The position numbers and the translations under genes are program-made. Below, one piece after another: positions 1 through 10,860 of a stretch of 64,000 nucleotides of DNA (the first letter of the stretch is position 1; every line of letters begins with the position of its first letter). The notes under the pieces were generated by a model. That model ran no database searches and had not been told where the DNA came from. It was given only the letters and a program-made list of their open reading frames with translations. Origin of the DNA: Manduca sexta. Lineage: Eukaryota; Arthropoda; Insecta; Lepidoptera; Sphingidae. The stretch covers positions 9,365,291 to 9,429,290 of the forward strand of contig NC_051135.1 of assembly GCF_014839805.1 (NCBI RefSeq), read 5' to 3'.

Positions 1-104
1 AGGACTGATATTATACATGATTACGAAATCAATCGGTGTTATATTAATACAAAAACAATTATATTAATGCATCAAAAACTAACCAAGTTCCTAGCTCAAT
101 GTTA

Positions 105-190
105 AGCGCTGTGAATACCCATAAACAGTAGGAACACACTCAAAACTTTAGATTACAAAGTGGTCTACTGCGCTGTATGTTTGACATCCG
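105..190 (+). repeat. Fragment of repeat C
   Basis: The segment contains CCCATAAACAGTAGGAACAC followed by a TTACAAAGTGGTCTACTGCG-like stretch, as in the longer copies at 18550 and 42640. The rest of 1-342 shows nothing. Confidence 0.5.
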
Positions 191-342
191 AGGTGAAATT
201 TTAAAGGTGATAATCCCCAATTATCACTCTAAAGTTTTAGGGTTCACTTAGAAGTGGAGAACACGTCGTAAAATGATAGCTTTAAATATTTAGTTTTCAT
301 ACAAAGCTAACACTTCACATAATAGGATTTGTTTTAATATTA

Positions 343-748
343 TATACAGGGTCATTTTGACAGCGTTACTAAATGAAACCACATACTCGTCTTCACCTTT
401 GCTGACATTGTGCCAAAAATCATCCATTAATAACGAATATTTTCAACAAAATCCTGATTTTAGTTTTCTGATTTGTTAATCATTTTGTCGTTTAATGCGA
501 GTGTGGTGTGTGCGTGAGTGTATTTCTGACTGAAAGTATGACTTTACCGCTGCGACGAATTTCCTAAGAATAGTAGTAGGAGTAGCATTAGGTAAAATTA
601 AAATTACTTTTTATTAATATTTATTTTGTTCAAAACTTACATTTTTTATTTTACATCTACAACTCAAGTAACTTATTGAAAGTGTTATTTCCAAGTTGAT
701 AAGTATGTGGTTTCATTGAGTAATGCAATGTCAAAATGACCCTGTATA
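343..748. mobile_element. MITE-E, complete copy of a TIR DNA element
   Basis: About 398 bases run from CAGGG at 347 to CCCTG at 744. The ends form inverted repeats of about 40 bases: CAGGGTCATTTTGACAGCGT at the left matches the reverse complement of the right end, with both reaching a CCACATAC motif. TATA lies on both outer sides (343-346 and 745-748), consistent with a TA or TATA target duplication. It has no coding capacity, so it is non-autonomous. Three further copies are at 28019, 37389 and 57696. The superfamily is not assigned. Confidence 0.85.
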
Positions 749-1016
749 TTGTATCATAATTCTAGTGCAAAAAAGCAAGAAACTGCGTGAAATAATGCTC
801 TCTGTGGCTTGGCGGCAATGGTAGACAGAGAAGTGATACGTACTCTCCGCGTTGAGTGGTAATGAATATGACATGAGTCTTGGGTATGACAGACTTAGTC
901 GATAATATTAAACTTGACTGTTTCGTTCAATAGGTCATGCCATAACTTTCGAGGAACCAATTCAAATAACAGAAGCTTAATCTAAGTTTAACTACATATT
1001 ACACAATTAAACGCGC

Positions 1017-1165
1017 GTGTAAAGGAGTTTCCCGGGATAGAAAGTAGTAACCTTCCTAGGGTCTTAAACATCTTCATATCATATATCATAAAAATCCGAT
1101 CAGTAGATTTTGAGAAAGTCCTGAGTCCATAACATACAGACAGAAAATGGGTCTGTTTCATAATA
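1017..1165 (-). mobile_element. Repeat L fragment (Helitron-like candidate)
   Basis: Reversed, the segment reads through a Lepidoptera-style module (fragment similar to CTTTCTATCCCGGGAAAC) related to 41285-41505 and 55585-55775. The stretch 749-1016 before it has no recognisable feature. Confidence 0.5.
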
Positions 1166-1286
1166 TTTACAGATTTGCATTGGGAATGATTAGAAGAAAG
1201 ACCCACAAGTACCATGGTGAAAGCTCATGTACGGCAGCAGTATAAATTTAGAAGATGGGCTAATACTATAATTACTGATGAATGAC

Positions 1287-1518
1287 CTTGATGACGTGGT
1301 AATATTGCGGTACGATCACGCTCTGAGGGTTCGAGCCCCGATTCTGGTAAAGTGATATTGGGTTTTTGTCCCTTAGGATACTTATACCAACCTGGAGTCT
1401 GGAATTTGTCCGATATGCTAGTCACCTACAACACTATAGGACGGAACACGCATAGCAACAAATAGCTCGCCTAATTGTATCTCTGCCTACCCCTTTGTAG
1501 ATAAAGGCGTGATGTTTG
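1287..1518 (+). mobile_element. SINE-A copy
   Basis: A tRNA-like head (GACGTGGTAATATTGCGGTA, then GAGGGTTCGAGCCCCGATTC as B box) is followed by the family body with CTGGAGTCTGGAATTTGT and the tail CCTACCCCTTTGTAGATAAA. The sequence is diverged, so this is a SINE relic and not a tRNA gene. Confidence 0.75.
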
Positions 1519-2460
1519 TTTGTTTCTTTGATATTATAATCTGACCTTTAATATATTAGCCTTATCACAATCTAAGGCACACCCCAATGAAGACATAAAT
1601 TCCACATATCTCGATTATCAACAAAGGTTCAAAAAGAGCAACGACATTTCATTAGACCTTCAAAATTCTATTTAGTTAAATATATTTCTATTAAATGAAG
1701 TTTTCAAGGCATGGCACGATTGTCATTGTCTCAAAACCAATATCTTTGCGATCTTATAGAATTCACACTTCAAGCAGACACTTTGTTCTCTGAAGGATAG
1801 ATAGAAGACGTGCGTGAATTACTAAGAGATTTCGTACTAGTGCTTTAAAACGCTACGTTTTATCGGTGAAAGTGTGATTTACTGCACGAAAGTTTTTAGA
1901 AATTGTTTTAAATATGAGTGGACGGTTAGTTTGGTTGATGGAAATGGAAAGTTTGGGGTAAGTTTTAGTTGGACATAAAATTTAAAGAAAACTGTATCTT
2001 GTGTACGTTTGTTTAAAGTCTTTCTTTGTTAATAAAAAAGAATTGTTAATGTGGATATTAAATACAATTTTTACGACATACATTTTTATTTTGGAACAAA
2101 TAACTTACCATATTGCAAGTATCGAAATGACATTTATTTTAAATTCATGATTTTTTGATAATGTGCGTTGATTCGACGCTAGTACGAATAAGTCATAAGG
2201 GCGCTGCATTGTACTGGAAAATAAGAAATGCGACTACAATACTACAAGACGGTAGGTCGACGCATAAAGTAATAACAAGTTTTATCGGGTATAATTTAAT
2301 TATTTTATCTGCAGTCAGTTTTTCCATGAACTGTAACTGTAGCAGCTAAAGTAAAAGCCATAAGAGCCACAACAAAAACATCATTTAGGCTAACAACAGT
2401 AACTGACTGTTACAGTCAATGAAGAATCTCACATACTTCTATTCTACACTTTCTCACGCA
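1519..2460. other. AT-rich stretch, possible small plus-strand exon
   Basis: No repeat family is recognised. At 1914-1957 an ATG opens 14 codons (MSGRLVWLMEMESL) that end directly at GTAAGT (1958-1963). One start codon and one donor are weak evidence and could be chance. Confidence 0.12.
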
Positions 2461-2503
2461 CATATCACACCTTTGTCCCCAGAGAGGTAGGTAGAGATGC
2501 AAC

Positions 2504-2636
2504 CTTTTTTTTCGCGGGCAAATACCCTTCATCTCTACCATCACTTGGAGGGTGCGTGGAACGGATATGTTGGTTTCACCAGTCTTACGGCCCAATGTCA
2601 ACACATATATAAGGAGTACAGTATTATCAGAGCGAG
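2504..2636 (-). mobile_element. First poly(A) retroposon inserted in SINE-A
   Basis: The insertion starts with a T run (2505-2512; a poly(A) tail on the minus strand) followed by TCGCGGGCAAATACCC, resembling the 3' end of the next insertion. The flanks GTAGAGATGCAACC and GTAGAGCTGTAACC are a plausible aged target duplication with two or three differences. The parental LINE or SINE was not identified. Confidence 0.6.
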
Positions 2637-2652
2637 AAGTAGAGCTGTAACC

Positions 2653-2973
2653 TTTTTTTTTTTTGTTTTCGCGGAGAAAGTGCCTTATTACTACCGTCCA
2701 GCCTTCGTGGGGGGCGACTGAGCGGTTGTGCTGGGGTAACCGTGCCTTACGGCCCGGCGTTGAGCCGTCCGGATTTGATGACGACCTTCGGGCGACCGCC
2801 GGGCCGAGTCCCTAACCCGAGTACAACTAACCTATGCACGGCCTACCAGATAAAACTCCGCGGTGGCCCTCTTCGGCGCATTAGGGACGGCTGCGGGCTT
2901 CCTCTGACGGAAGTGTCTAAGTCTTCGTCCGCAGCCGCCCCTGCGCGGTGCCGCCTTGCGGCCCGTCTCCTAT
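2653..2973 (-). mobile_element. Second poly(A) retroposon with clear target duplication
   Basis: A 321-base GC-rich insertion has a T run at its left (2653-2664), so it lies on the minus strand. It is flanked by the identical 16-17 base duplication AAGTAGAGCTGTAACC at 2637-2652 and 2974-2989. The GC content and CG dinucleotide density differ sharply from the surroundings. A 5'-truncated LINE 3' end or a GC-rich SINE is the likely source; no protein similarity was recognised. Confidence 0.85.
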
Positions 2974-3517
2974 AAGTAGAGCTGTAACCTGGGCATCCAC
3001 TCTTCATCATATGCATTCCGTCCCATGATGTGATAGGAACCGAGCCTACCGCTATATCGAGCGCAAGTTCAAACTCCCGGCTGATACTGAAGCGAAAAAC
3101 CTAATGCTCCTTTGCGTTGAAATCTCAGACCGGTGTTTTAACGCGCACGTATACGATTACACCATTGAGCAGACATCTATTTTAAGAAGATATTGTATTT
3201 TTAAACGAGCTAATCTTTGCAACTACTCCTACGCTCATTCTCTCGAAATACAACCTTTTAATCTAACGTTGTATTTCACAATAGAGATTAAAAATTTTAT
3301 ATTCCACCCAATTTTAAGAGTAATACAATTTTGGATCAAACTGGGTCAACCAATCAAATGTCAAATTAATAGACATCGCCAACAAGCTTGTAAATTGTTT
3401 AGTATTGGTTCTGTCAAACAGATTTCCATATATTCGAAAAATAGTTTACGTAATTCGTTCCGTTGTAGCTTGCATAAGTTATAGCGTTCTGATTTCGATA
3501 CTTACATTATCACCCTC

Positions 3518-3632
3518 AAGCCTTTCATCCTCAAAGGGGTAGGCAGAGGTGCAACTGATGTACCTACTTCCCGCTGTAAGTATTCCGTCCCATGATGTGA
3601 TAGGGGACGAACCCTTCGCCCTATCAGCTACA
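3518..3632 (-). mobile_element. SINE-A 3' fragment
   Basis: CTCAAAGGGGTAGGCAGAGG and ATTCCGTCCCATGATGTGAT match the reversed SINE-A body. The tRNA-like head is missing. Confidence 0.7.
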
Positions 3633-3673
3633 AACATTACCAATATTAACAATATGTTAATGTAAGCCTTTCA

Positions 3674-3868
3674 ATAGGAAAACATCGTGAGGAAACCTGC
3701 ACATCCGAGAAGTTCTCTATAGGAATTTCGAAGGTGTGTGAAGTCTACCAATCCGCACTAGGCCAGCGTGGTGGACTAAGGCCTAATCCCTCTCAGTAGT
3801 AGAGGAGGCCCGTGCTCAGCAGTGGGCAAGTATATAATACAGGGCTGATATAATTATTATTATTATAA
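3674..3868 (+). mobile_element. SINE-B copy, 5' truncated
   Basis: The segment begins inside the body at GGAAAACATCGTGAGGAAAC, includes CTAGGCCAGCGTGGTGGACT and ends AATACAGGGCTGATATAATT followed by ATT repeats. The tRNA head is absent. Confidence 0.8.
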
Positions 3869-6118
3869 GCTTTTCAATGAGGCTATTTTATTTTTAACTC
3901 GTGGAAATTCCGAAGGATCTATGGAAAGCCTTAGTTCAATATTGTGACATTGAGATACTCAAATACAATACTCTAACATTTATAGAAAAGCAACTACATT
4001 TTATTGTGACTGTTCCATTTTTAAAGATATTACAGATATTTCAATTTATGAACTAGCCTTTATTTAAAAATATTCACTTACTAAATCCATATTTTGTTAA
4101 TATTAGTAGATTATAAGTAAACATTCATTTCTATCAACCAAAACTTAATCCGATTCTTGCCATAATTTTTCCTTTTAGCATCAAAATCAGCGCAAATTGC
4201 AAACTATACTGAAACTTTGCTTTCAATATGGTATTATAGTAAAAGATTCAAAGCTCAAACTAGATTTAAACTACTGGAGACGCAACGATAATGTTTATTA
4301 TTTTCCAAACGACTTGGAATCGGTAATACCACCTTTCTAAACTTTGCGAACTTGACTTCTTATTGCTGATTTGTTCTTACTTCTTTTGTTCTAATCTTTC
4401 TTGTTCAACGTCTGCAGTGTTTTAGCCAACCATTTTGATAACTATTTTTGAAGTTTTAACTATTTTATCCAGTGCATTCATGTGTATATTTTAAGATTTT
4501 GTAACTATTATTAAAATTGCTGAGAAAGTTAGTCATAAAATACATTCGATAATCAGATTTACGAGTTTGTAGGTAATTTAATTTTAATTTAATTGGGTGA
4601 CGTTTGGATAGCTTGCATCGTTCATAGGGTTGCCAACAATAATTATTAATTCCATTAACTTAAGTGAGAAATTTCAAAAATGCGTCAAACGTTTTGAGTT
4701 TCACGTTAATATAAGCCACCAAAATATTTCTGGAAATCAAATAGCTTATTGTAAGTCACTGAACACTAAATTTATGTTTGAAATATAGTTTCGGTATTTT
4801 TATTTAACTGTAATTTAATAGTATTAATTTTTACGAACAAAAAACAACTTAAGTTTAGCTACGCACTACAGCACAAAAGCTTTCTACTGAACTGATCCAT
4901 TCATCTACCAGGATATTTATAATATGAATCCCTTAAAAATTAGCTGTCAGACCATCTTGTTTCAAGATATCCGTTCCATCCCGCCATATCTAGCCAGATA
5001 TTTGTTAAGTTGGCATCCTTGATCATTTAAATCATTAGTTCCCAAAGTGGTCCATGTGATCATCACCATTACACCATCTTCAAAATCTAATTCTGAAAAA
5101 GACTGGCTGCATTTTTATTGAAAATCTTAATTTTATTGTTCTTCGTTGAATGTAAGACGCCATATTAATTTAGTTTAGAAACTACATTTTTAAAACAATC
5201 AGCCTTATCAATCACATTAATAAACTGAAAGTCCACGCAAATTCAATATTCTGGGTAATTCGAAGCAACTCAAACAAGTTGAAAAGACTGAAGTCCCTAA
5301 GCTCCATTAGTTTGTGATTGCTGGCCCATAACTTTCTACCGGAGCTGGAACTGCAAACATTTGTCAACGTTTAATCTACTACTTAACCCTTTGCCAAACG
5401 GAATTAGCGTTTCATAATTTTCCTTACGTCAAATAATTTGAGATATTTCAATAAAAAATCAAATTAAAAAGAATTCAAATGAAAAAGATAGATATTTTTG
5501 TAGATTCAAACTCAATATTTTGATTTCGATGCCGAAAAAACTTCAGGCAATATTGTTAGACACTTCTTCGACACAATCACCTGTAAAACTAAACATTATA
5601 TTTAGATATTCCATATTAACATTCATGTGTCTATGAACAAAGGTATTATTTAGCATTGTTCTTTTACATAAAACAATAATAATGCTGATATTAAAATTAA
5701 TTAACATAAATACATATCTAGTAACCAGTTCACATTCAAAATTATTGTTCAATGCAGTTAACTAATGAAATCTGTTTAGTGTGGCAATTAGAACCGTATT
5801 CATTCATTCATAAAACTAATTAATATTGTTTAAAATATATATTGATCAGCCTCTAACTGGGACCTAGGGAATTGCTTACTTATAGATAGAATATTCTGTC
5901 TATTAATTATTAATTTACCCTTAAACAATGCGTACTTGGGAAGCAAGAGTTGTTAATTAAACCTTTTGAAGATCTAACAGCCTTCAGTAGATCATTATGG
6001 TAAAAGAGATTTCTAACCTCTCATTAGTGAAGAATGTTTGACTAAGCAGTACGTTAGGTTATAATTCAAGACTAACATCATTAAATACAGGTTTAGTTAT
6101 ATAGTAATCAACGATATC
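3869..6118. other. AT-rich DNA without recognised features
   Basis: 2.2 kb of AT-rich sequence shows no exon-like block, no protein-like frame and no copy of the repeat families seen elsewhere in the window. Confidence 0.6.
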
Positions 6119-6119
6119 C

Positions 6120-6392
6120 TATTTGGGATTTGAACGGATGAGATGAAGGTCCGCAGGTTCAAAACCCAAGGGACTCATCCTTGTCTTTTGCAGAGTTACG
6201 TGTGTTTTCTTTGTGAATTATCGCTTGCTTTAACGGTGAAGTAAAACATCGCGAGGAAATCCCCATATCTGATAAGTTCTTGATAATTTTTAAGGTATGT
6301 GAAGTCTACCAACCCGCACTACGTCAGAATAGTGGAAGAACATCAAAATCCCTTACTAATAAAGAATATAGCTTAGCAGTAAGTAAGTAACA
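6120..6392 (+). mobile_element. SINE-B copy, degenerate
   Basis: B box AGGTCCGCAGGTTCAAAACC is followed by TGTGAATTATCGCTTGCTTT and CCCGCACTACGTCAGAATAG. The head is altered and the ATT tail is lost. Confidence 0.7.
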
Positions 6393-6587
6393 TTATCAGA
6401 TATATCTACGGTTTGGATTTCTGAAGAATTATTCAAGAATTGGACTTAAATTATAAATAAGTGGGTTGATGACTGATTCAGAAACACAAGTAATATTGAG
6501 GATGTTATTTTAAGGAAGTGAATGGCTTAGGGCGATTCAGACATTTATGTTATATTAATATTTTTTTTAAACGTGCAAGGCAAAGAG

Positions 6588-6735
6588 ATCCCATAGCATC
6601 TGACGATAGTAAATGGAGTGGGGTCTAATAAAATGTCAGCTGACTAGAGATGTTTACTTCTCGTCAGTCACTCACACTCGACACTCTATTGGACCTCACT
6701 CCACTTACCATCAGGTGCAGTGGGGTCACTCTGGC
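6588..6735. repeat. Repeat D arranged as a foldback
   Basis: Left half GTAAATGGAGTGGGGTCTAA runs forward. The right half TTGGACCTCACTCCACTTAC is the same repeat in reverse, so the two halves can pair with a short spacer. The rest of 6393-6587 and 6736-7040 shows nothing clear. Confidence 0.6.
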
Positions 6736-7040
6736 GTGCACGTTGGAGAAATATTACGAAAATATATTTATCTTTTACTGTTTTAAGATTAATGTTAACT
6801 AGTTGCGTAAAATGCAATATTCGTCCTATGACAGAAAGCAACCTGCAAACATTGCTAGAGTTCATAGATGAAACTCTATTGAAGTATAGACTGCACTTTA
6901 TAAATAAATAATGTGATTAGAGACAAACTAGTCTTTACAATCTAGAACTAGCTTTATTAATTCACACTTCGGAAAGACTACACCAACTTCAAGTATTAAC
7001 AGCAATTAACCGAACAAGGATTTAAATCAAAATTTCAAAT

Positions 7041-7170
7041 TACGCCCGGCACTCACCGCGGGGCCAAAGCACGGCTCCCGTTAAATCTCATTCATCAAAA
7101 CTTGGGAATTAGCTTCGTTCGCTAATTAAACCTGTCGGTTGTTAAGTTCTCCCCGATATCCCTCGGGATT
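7041..7170. other. GC-richer unique block, candidate conserved non-coding element
   Basis: The block is GC-richer than its neighbours and matches no repeat in the window. It has two TAATTA/TAATTAG-like homeodomain core motifs around GCTTCGTTCGCTAATTAAAC and a minus-strand GTGAGT next to CCGCG. All three minus-strand frames leading to that donor are interrupted or unremarkable, so a regulatory element or untranslated exon is more likely than coding sequence. Confidence 0.2.
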
Positions 7171-7572
7171 CGTATCTTGCGTAAATATTAGGTTTGTATA
7201 AAACTTTTATTATTACCCTATTGGTGTTCGATGACGTGATCCTTTTGTGAAAGTTGATTTTCAAATTTGGAATTCGGCACGATTCGAATCGCGGAAGGAC
7301 TTGTTTCGTGTTGACAGTTTAAATAACGATTCTGTTTCGATTTATTTGAGATATTTTGAATAAATTTCTGTTTCCGCCGGTTAATTATGTTCTTTTAGTG
7401 ATTTTGACAGCGTGAGTATAAACCTTTATAATAAAATATCGACTGAGTTGTTTGGTTTTCTCTCTGATGTTAAAAAGCTTATAAACGGCATTTTCATAAA
7501 GGCTGCATTATTTCGTTACATTTAAATACATTACGATAACAAAAAGCTGAAAATAATGTAAATTTTATTGTT

Positions 7573-7735
7573 TCTTATAATACTAGCTTTTGATTGCGGC
7601 TCCGTCTGCCTCGCGTGAAATGGTTTTTTACGTGATAAAAGTCCCGCTATATATTTTTCCAGCATAGAAAGCAACCTACGTCCTTCGCAGGGCCTCAATC
7701 TATCTCTATACAAAATTTTATCCCAATCCATTGGG
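7573..7735 (-). mobile_element. Repeat L copy (Helitron-like candidate)
   Basis: Begins ATACTAGCTTTTGATTGCGG, the reverse of a CTAGT-ending terminus, and contains TCTATCTCTATACAAAATTT. The end motif CTAG(R)T is what Helitrons show, but no 5' TC end or hairpin was established. Confidence 0.55.
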
Positions 7736-8602
7736 TAAATTTTGATTTTATCGCGCTCAGACCGGTAGACAGTTGCGGCGGCGGGCTTTGTTTTATAATA
7801 GATTTTTTAAAACTTTTTAACAGGGACAATTCTGCCATATAATATTTTTGCATTACTTTAATTATTTACACAGCGCACGCGACAGAAGCTATCAAAAGGA
7901 ATAATTTTTTCCCGTTTTTGCAACATTGTTCGTTGATCCGTCGCTTTTAGTGGTAATAGCGTTTTATATATAGCCTATAGCCTTCTTCAATAAATGGGCT
8001 ATCTAACATTAAAATAATTTTTCAATTCGAACCAGTAATTTCTAAGGTTAGCGCGTTCAAACAAACAAAGTCTTCAGCTTTATATAATTTTTATTTATTA
8101 AAGGTGTATCACAAACTGACTCTTTAATTTTTATAAAAACAAATATTTAAACAGTATTATCAGGGATATAGCTTGGATCAAATACACAATAAATACATAA
8201 AGCGTGTATTTTGACGCGTAAATATTATTTTGTTTTTCCTAAAAGTATTACTACAAAACCAAGTTCATAGTTTCGACACTAAAATTTATGGATATCAGTA
8301 AAATCTTCAGTCTTTTTCACTGTTAGTGCTTAAATGCACTTTATACGAACAGTTCGTTATTTCTAAAGAAACGCTGAGTCGCGGAGCGTGCGCGGACAAC
8401 CGTCAGTTTCATTGGGATTTATTGTCGTATCTTCTGGAATGTTAGATCCATTTTGATTTTGGAATTTTGGAAGATTTTAGGTTACTAGTCGTTGCGTGTT
8501 AGGAAGTTGTACTTGCGGATTCGGAAGCCCTTATTTTGATATTCAGGTTAGACCACATATGAAGGATTTATTGACAAAACAACAAAGACTATTCATGACT
8601 GC
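7736..8602. other. AT-rich stretch with one CpG-rich block
   Basis: 8380-8440 contains GAGTCGCGGAGCGTGCGCGG followed by an arthropod initiator-like TCAGTT. This could be a promoter fragment, but no downstream exon was recognised. The remainder holds nothing that I can support. Confidence 0.15.
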
Positions 8603-8836
8603 TTCGGTGGCATAGTTGCTTTGCGTGCGCGGTACGACACTGTTCTGAGGTCATGGGTTCAATTCCCGGGTAGAGTAAAGTTTCATTTGGGTTTTGCTGC
8701 TCACTATTAGCCCGGAGTTTTAATTTTGTGCCCGATATGGGACAGAGACATTGATTATTAAATGGGACGGGATACTCTTGGTAAAAAGCGGATGACCTAG
8801 TCTCTGCCTACGCTTTTAGATATAAAGGTGTTATAT
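8603..8836 (+). mobile_element. SINE-A copy, nearly complete
   Basis: Head GGTGGCATAGTTGCTTTGCG (A box), B box GGGTTCAATTCCCGGGTAGA, body TTAGCCCGGAGTTTTAATTT and tail CCTACGCTTTTAGATATAAA follow in order. Confidence 0.85.
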
Positions 8837-9014
8837 GTATTTGTATTTATGACTAGGTATCATCGTGGTCCAATTTGTTCGCAATTAGTTGTCATATAGG
8901 GAATCGGTCAAGAAATAAAGCCAAATTCTGAGAAATCCGTTAACATTGGAATGAGATTGAGGCAGAATGAGATAGAATGTATCTATTTCTAAGATACTTA
9001 ATCGTGCTTGATAT

Positions 9015-9105
9015 CCCAACCAGGCCTAGGCCAGCGTGGTGGGCCAAAGTCTAACCCATCTCAATAATAGAGGAGGCCGTTACCACTAATACTATAGTAT
9101 ATATC
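9015..9105 (+). mobile_element. SINE-B 3' fragment
   Basis: Contains GGCCTAGGCCAGCGTGGTGG and AATAGAGGAGGCCGTTACCA. 9106-9611 after it has no feature. Confidence 0.6.
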
Positions 9106-9611
9106 GCTGCAATTATTAATATGTTGTTGCTATAACAGATAATCTTTGTGAACCGTAGCTGCCTCAATTGCCGCACCTCTTAGAGAAAATGGACGTGAGA
9201 TAATTTCTGCATTTCAACTCATTTACACTAAAGATAGCATCGTCGGCTCATGAAGTTCATTGTAGAATATAGCCTCCGCTAAATATATAGTAAAGTAAAA
9301 AAACTTGTAACGTAAATAAAAATATATTAATCTTTATTTTTCTATTATAATAATAGCTTGTTATAACTGTGAAGAAATTGTGAGGAGATTTTCAAATCGA
9401 AGATAATATTCGTGAATTTTACAAATTAACCAAATGTATTATTTCTATGGTGAAACGAATTGCAATTTTTAAACCAGCATGTCCAATAAATGCAGCAATA
9501 AAATATATTTGTGAGACCACAACAATAAATAGTTAAAAAAAAGTTACTTCTAAAAGAAATATGGCTCTCCTAATAATGCAAACACACCTAACACATTTAA
9601 AGGTTGATGTA

Positions 9612-9933
9612 TAATAATAATATCAGCCCTATATTATATACTGTCCAACTGCTGGGCACCGGCCGCCTCTACTACAGAGAGCAATTAGATCTTAGTCCAC
9701 CACGCTGGCCTAGTGCAGATTGGCAGACTTCACACACGCTCAAAATTCCTATAGAGTACTTCTCGGGTTTGCAGGTTTTCTCACGATGTTTTCCTTCACC
9801 GTTAAAGCAAGCGATAATTCACAAAGAATACACACATAATTTTAGAAAAATCAGAGGCTTGTGCCCTTGGGTTTTGAACTTCAGACATTCGTCTCGACAG
9901 ATCATTCCACACCCAACTAGGTTATCGCCGCTT
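9612..9933 (-). mobile_element. SINE-B copy, full length
   Basis: Reversed, it runs from the ATT-rich tail (ATAATAATATCAGCCCTATA) to the head CTAGGTTATCGCCGC. The CCAACTAGG motif is the A box in reverse. A 149-codon open frame crossing it is not a gene. Confidence 0.9.
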
Positions 9934-10784
9934 AATAATATTCAAAAGGTTGATAGTATTCAATGTTATTTAAGACACTTTAGTTATAATTTTGAATTCT
10001 CGATGCTCGTGTCTAATGATCTGCTAGAATGGATTTCAGATGAAAAATTTTAAAACTATACCATCTGAACGCTGTGGTGATTAAGTTGTTACACCCTTCC
10101 ACTGCCCCTTAGCTTGGAGGGGGGAGGAGCGATAAGTGAAAGCGATTGGTGTTGAAAGAAATAACTTATTCTGTAGTCCATTTTTTCATACTTCAATGGA
10201 TACTAGATCATGATGGACAAAGGCCGCATTCATTCAGTAGTATAGATCAGTGTATAGAAGAGTATCAATATAATAGGGCTGGTAATGTTATTAATCCATT
10301 TTAATCAAGTACAGTGAAGTCAAAAAATAAAGCCTTCTAGCGAACAAAATTTAATGATTACCAGAATTGAACAGCATCAATTCGACGTTGACTCGGAATG
10401 CTTATTAAGTCCAAAATAGTGCAAATAAAACGTCAACTAAATGTAGTTCTAGGATTGCCAGAATTATGTTGGCATATTTTACTAGTTGTGCAGTCACTGA
10501 TTCACAACGCGGCTAATTTGCTGTTGCTAAAGTATAAGGCAGACAAAGAATACCCTTCAACATAATATCTTGTTTTATTTTCAAACTTTTAATTTACTAT
10601 TTTTTGTAATACAAGTTCTTTTCTTTTTTTTACGCTTTGTCTCAAATCTTCCTGAGTTTCTCTAATTGTACAATTCTTTCGTTCAACCTTGTAAGATGTG
10701 CGCAACGGTATCCATAACACAAGTTAAATCTTTATTTGGATACCGTAGCGCATAAATGTCAATTGTCAATTTATTTGTGTACAT
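9934..10784. other. AT-rich DNA, no feature seen
   Basis: Neither strand shows an exon-like block or a copy of the window's repeat families. Confidence 0.5.
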
Positions 10785-10860
10785 TTTGATTTCTTATGTT
10801 TACGCGAATGTTAGACATTGAAATTAAACTAATTTTCGGATTCTATCGCGATTGTGTACA
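10785..10860 (+). mobile_element. Repeat F fragment
   Basis: ATTTCTTATGTTTACGCGAA and GTTAGACATTGAAATTAAAC match the copies at 30232 and 35448. This copy serves as a close relative of the unoccupied target site for the foldback element at 30266-30623. Confidence 0.7.

Larger units (their letters stand above)
2462..3110 (-). mobile_element. SINE-A copy split by retroposon insertions
   Basis: The reversed SINE-A 3' body (CTTTGTCCCCAGAGAGGTAG, near 2470-2503) resumes at about 2990 with CATTCCGTCCCATGATGTGA and ends near 3110. The 490 bases between are two poly(A) retroposons inserted at the same site. The remaining 3110-3500 has an open frame but no recognised product. Confidence 0.75.

Noticed and set aside
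1914..1957. Short first exon with start codon and donor
   Set aside because: An ATG and a GTAAGT 44 bases apart are expected by chance; no partner exon was found.
9604..10053. 149-codon open frame on the plus strand
   Set aside because: Its first two thirds are a reversed SINE-B copy, so the frame is fortuitous.
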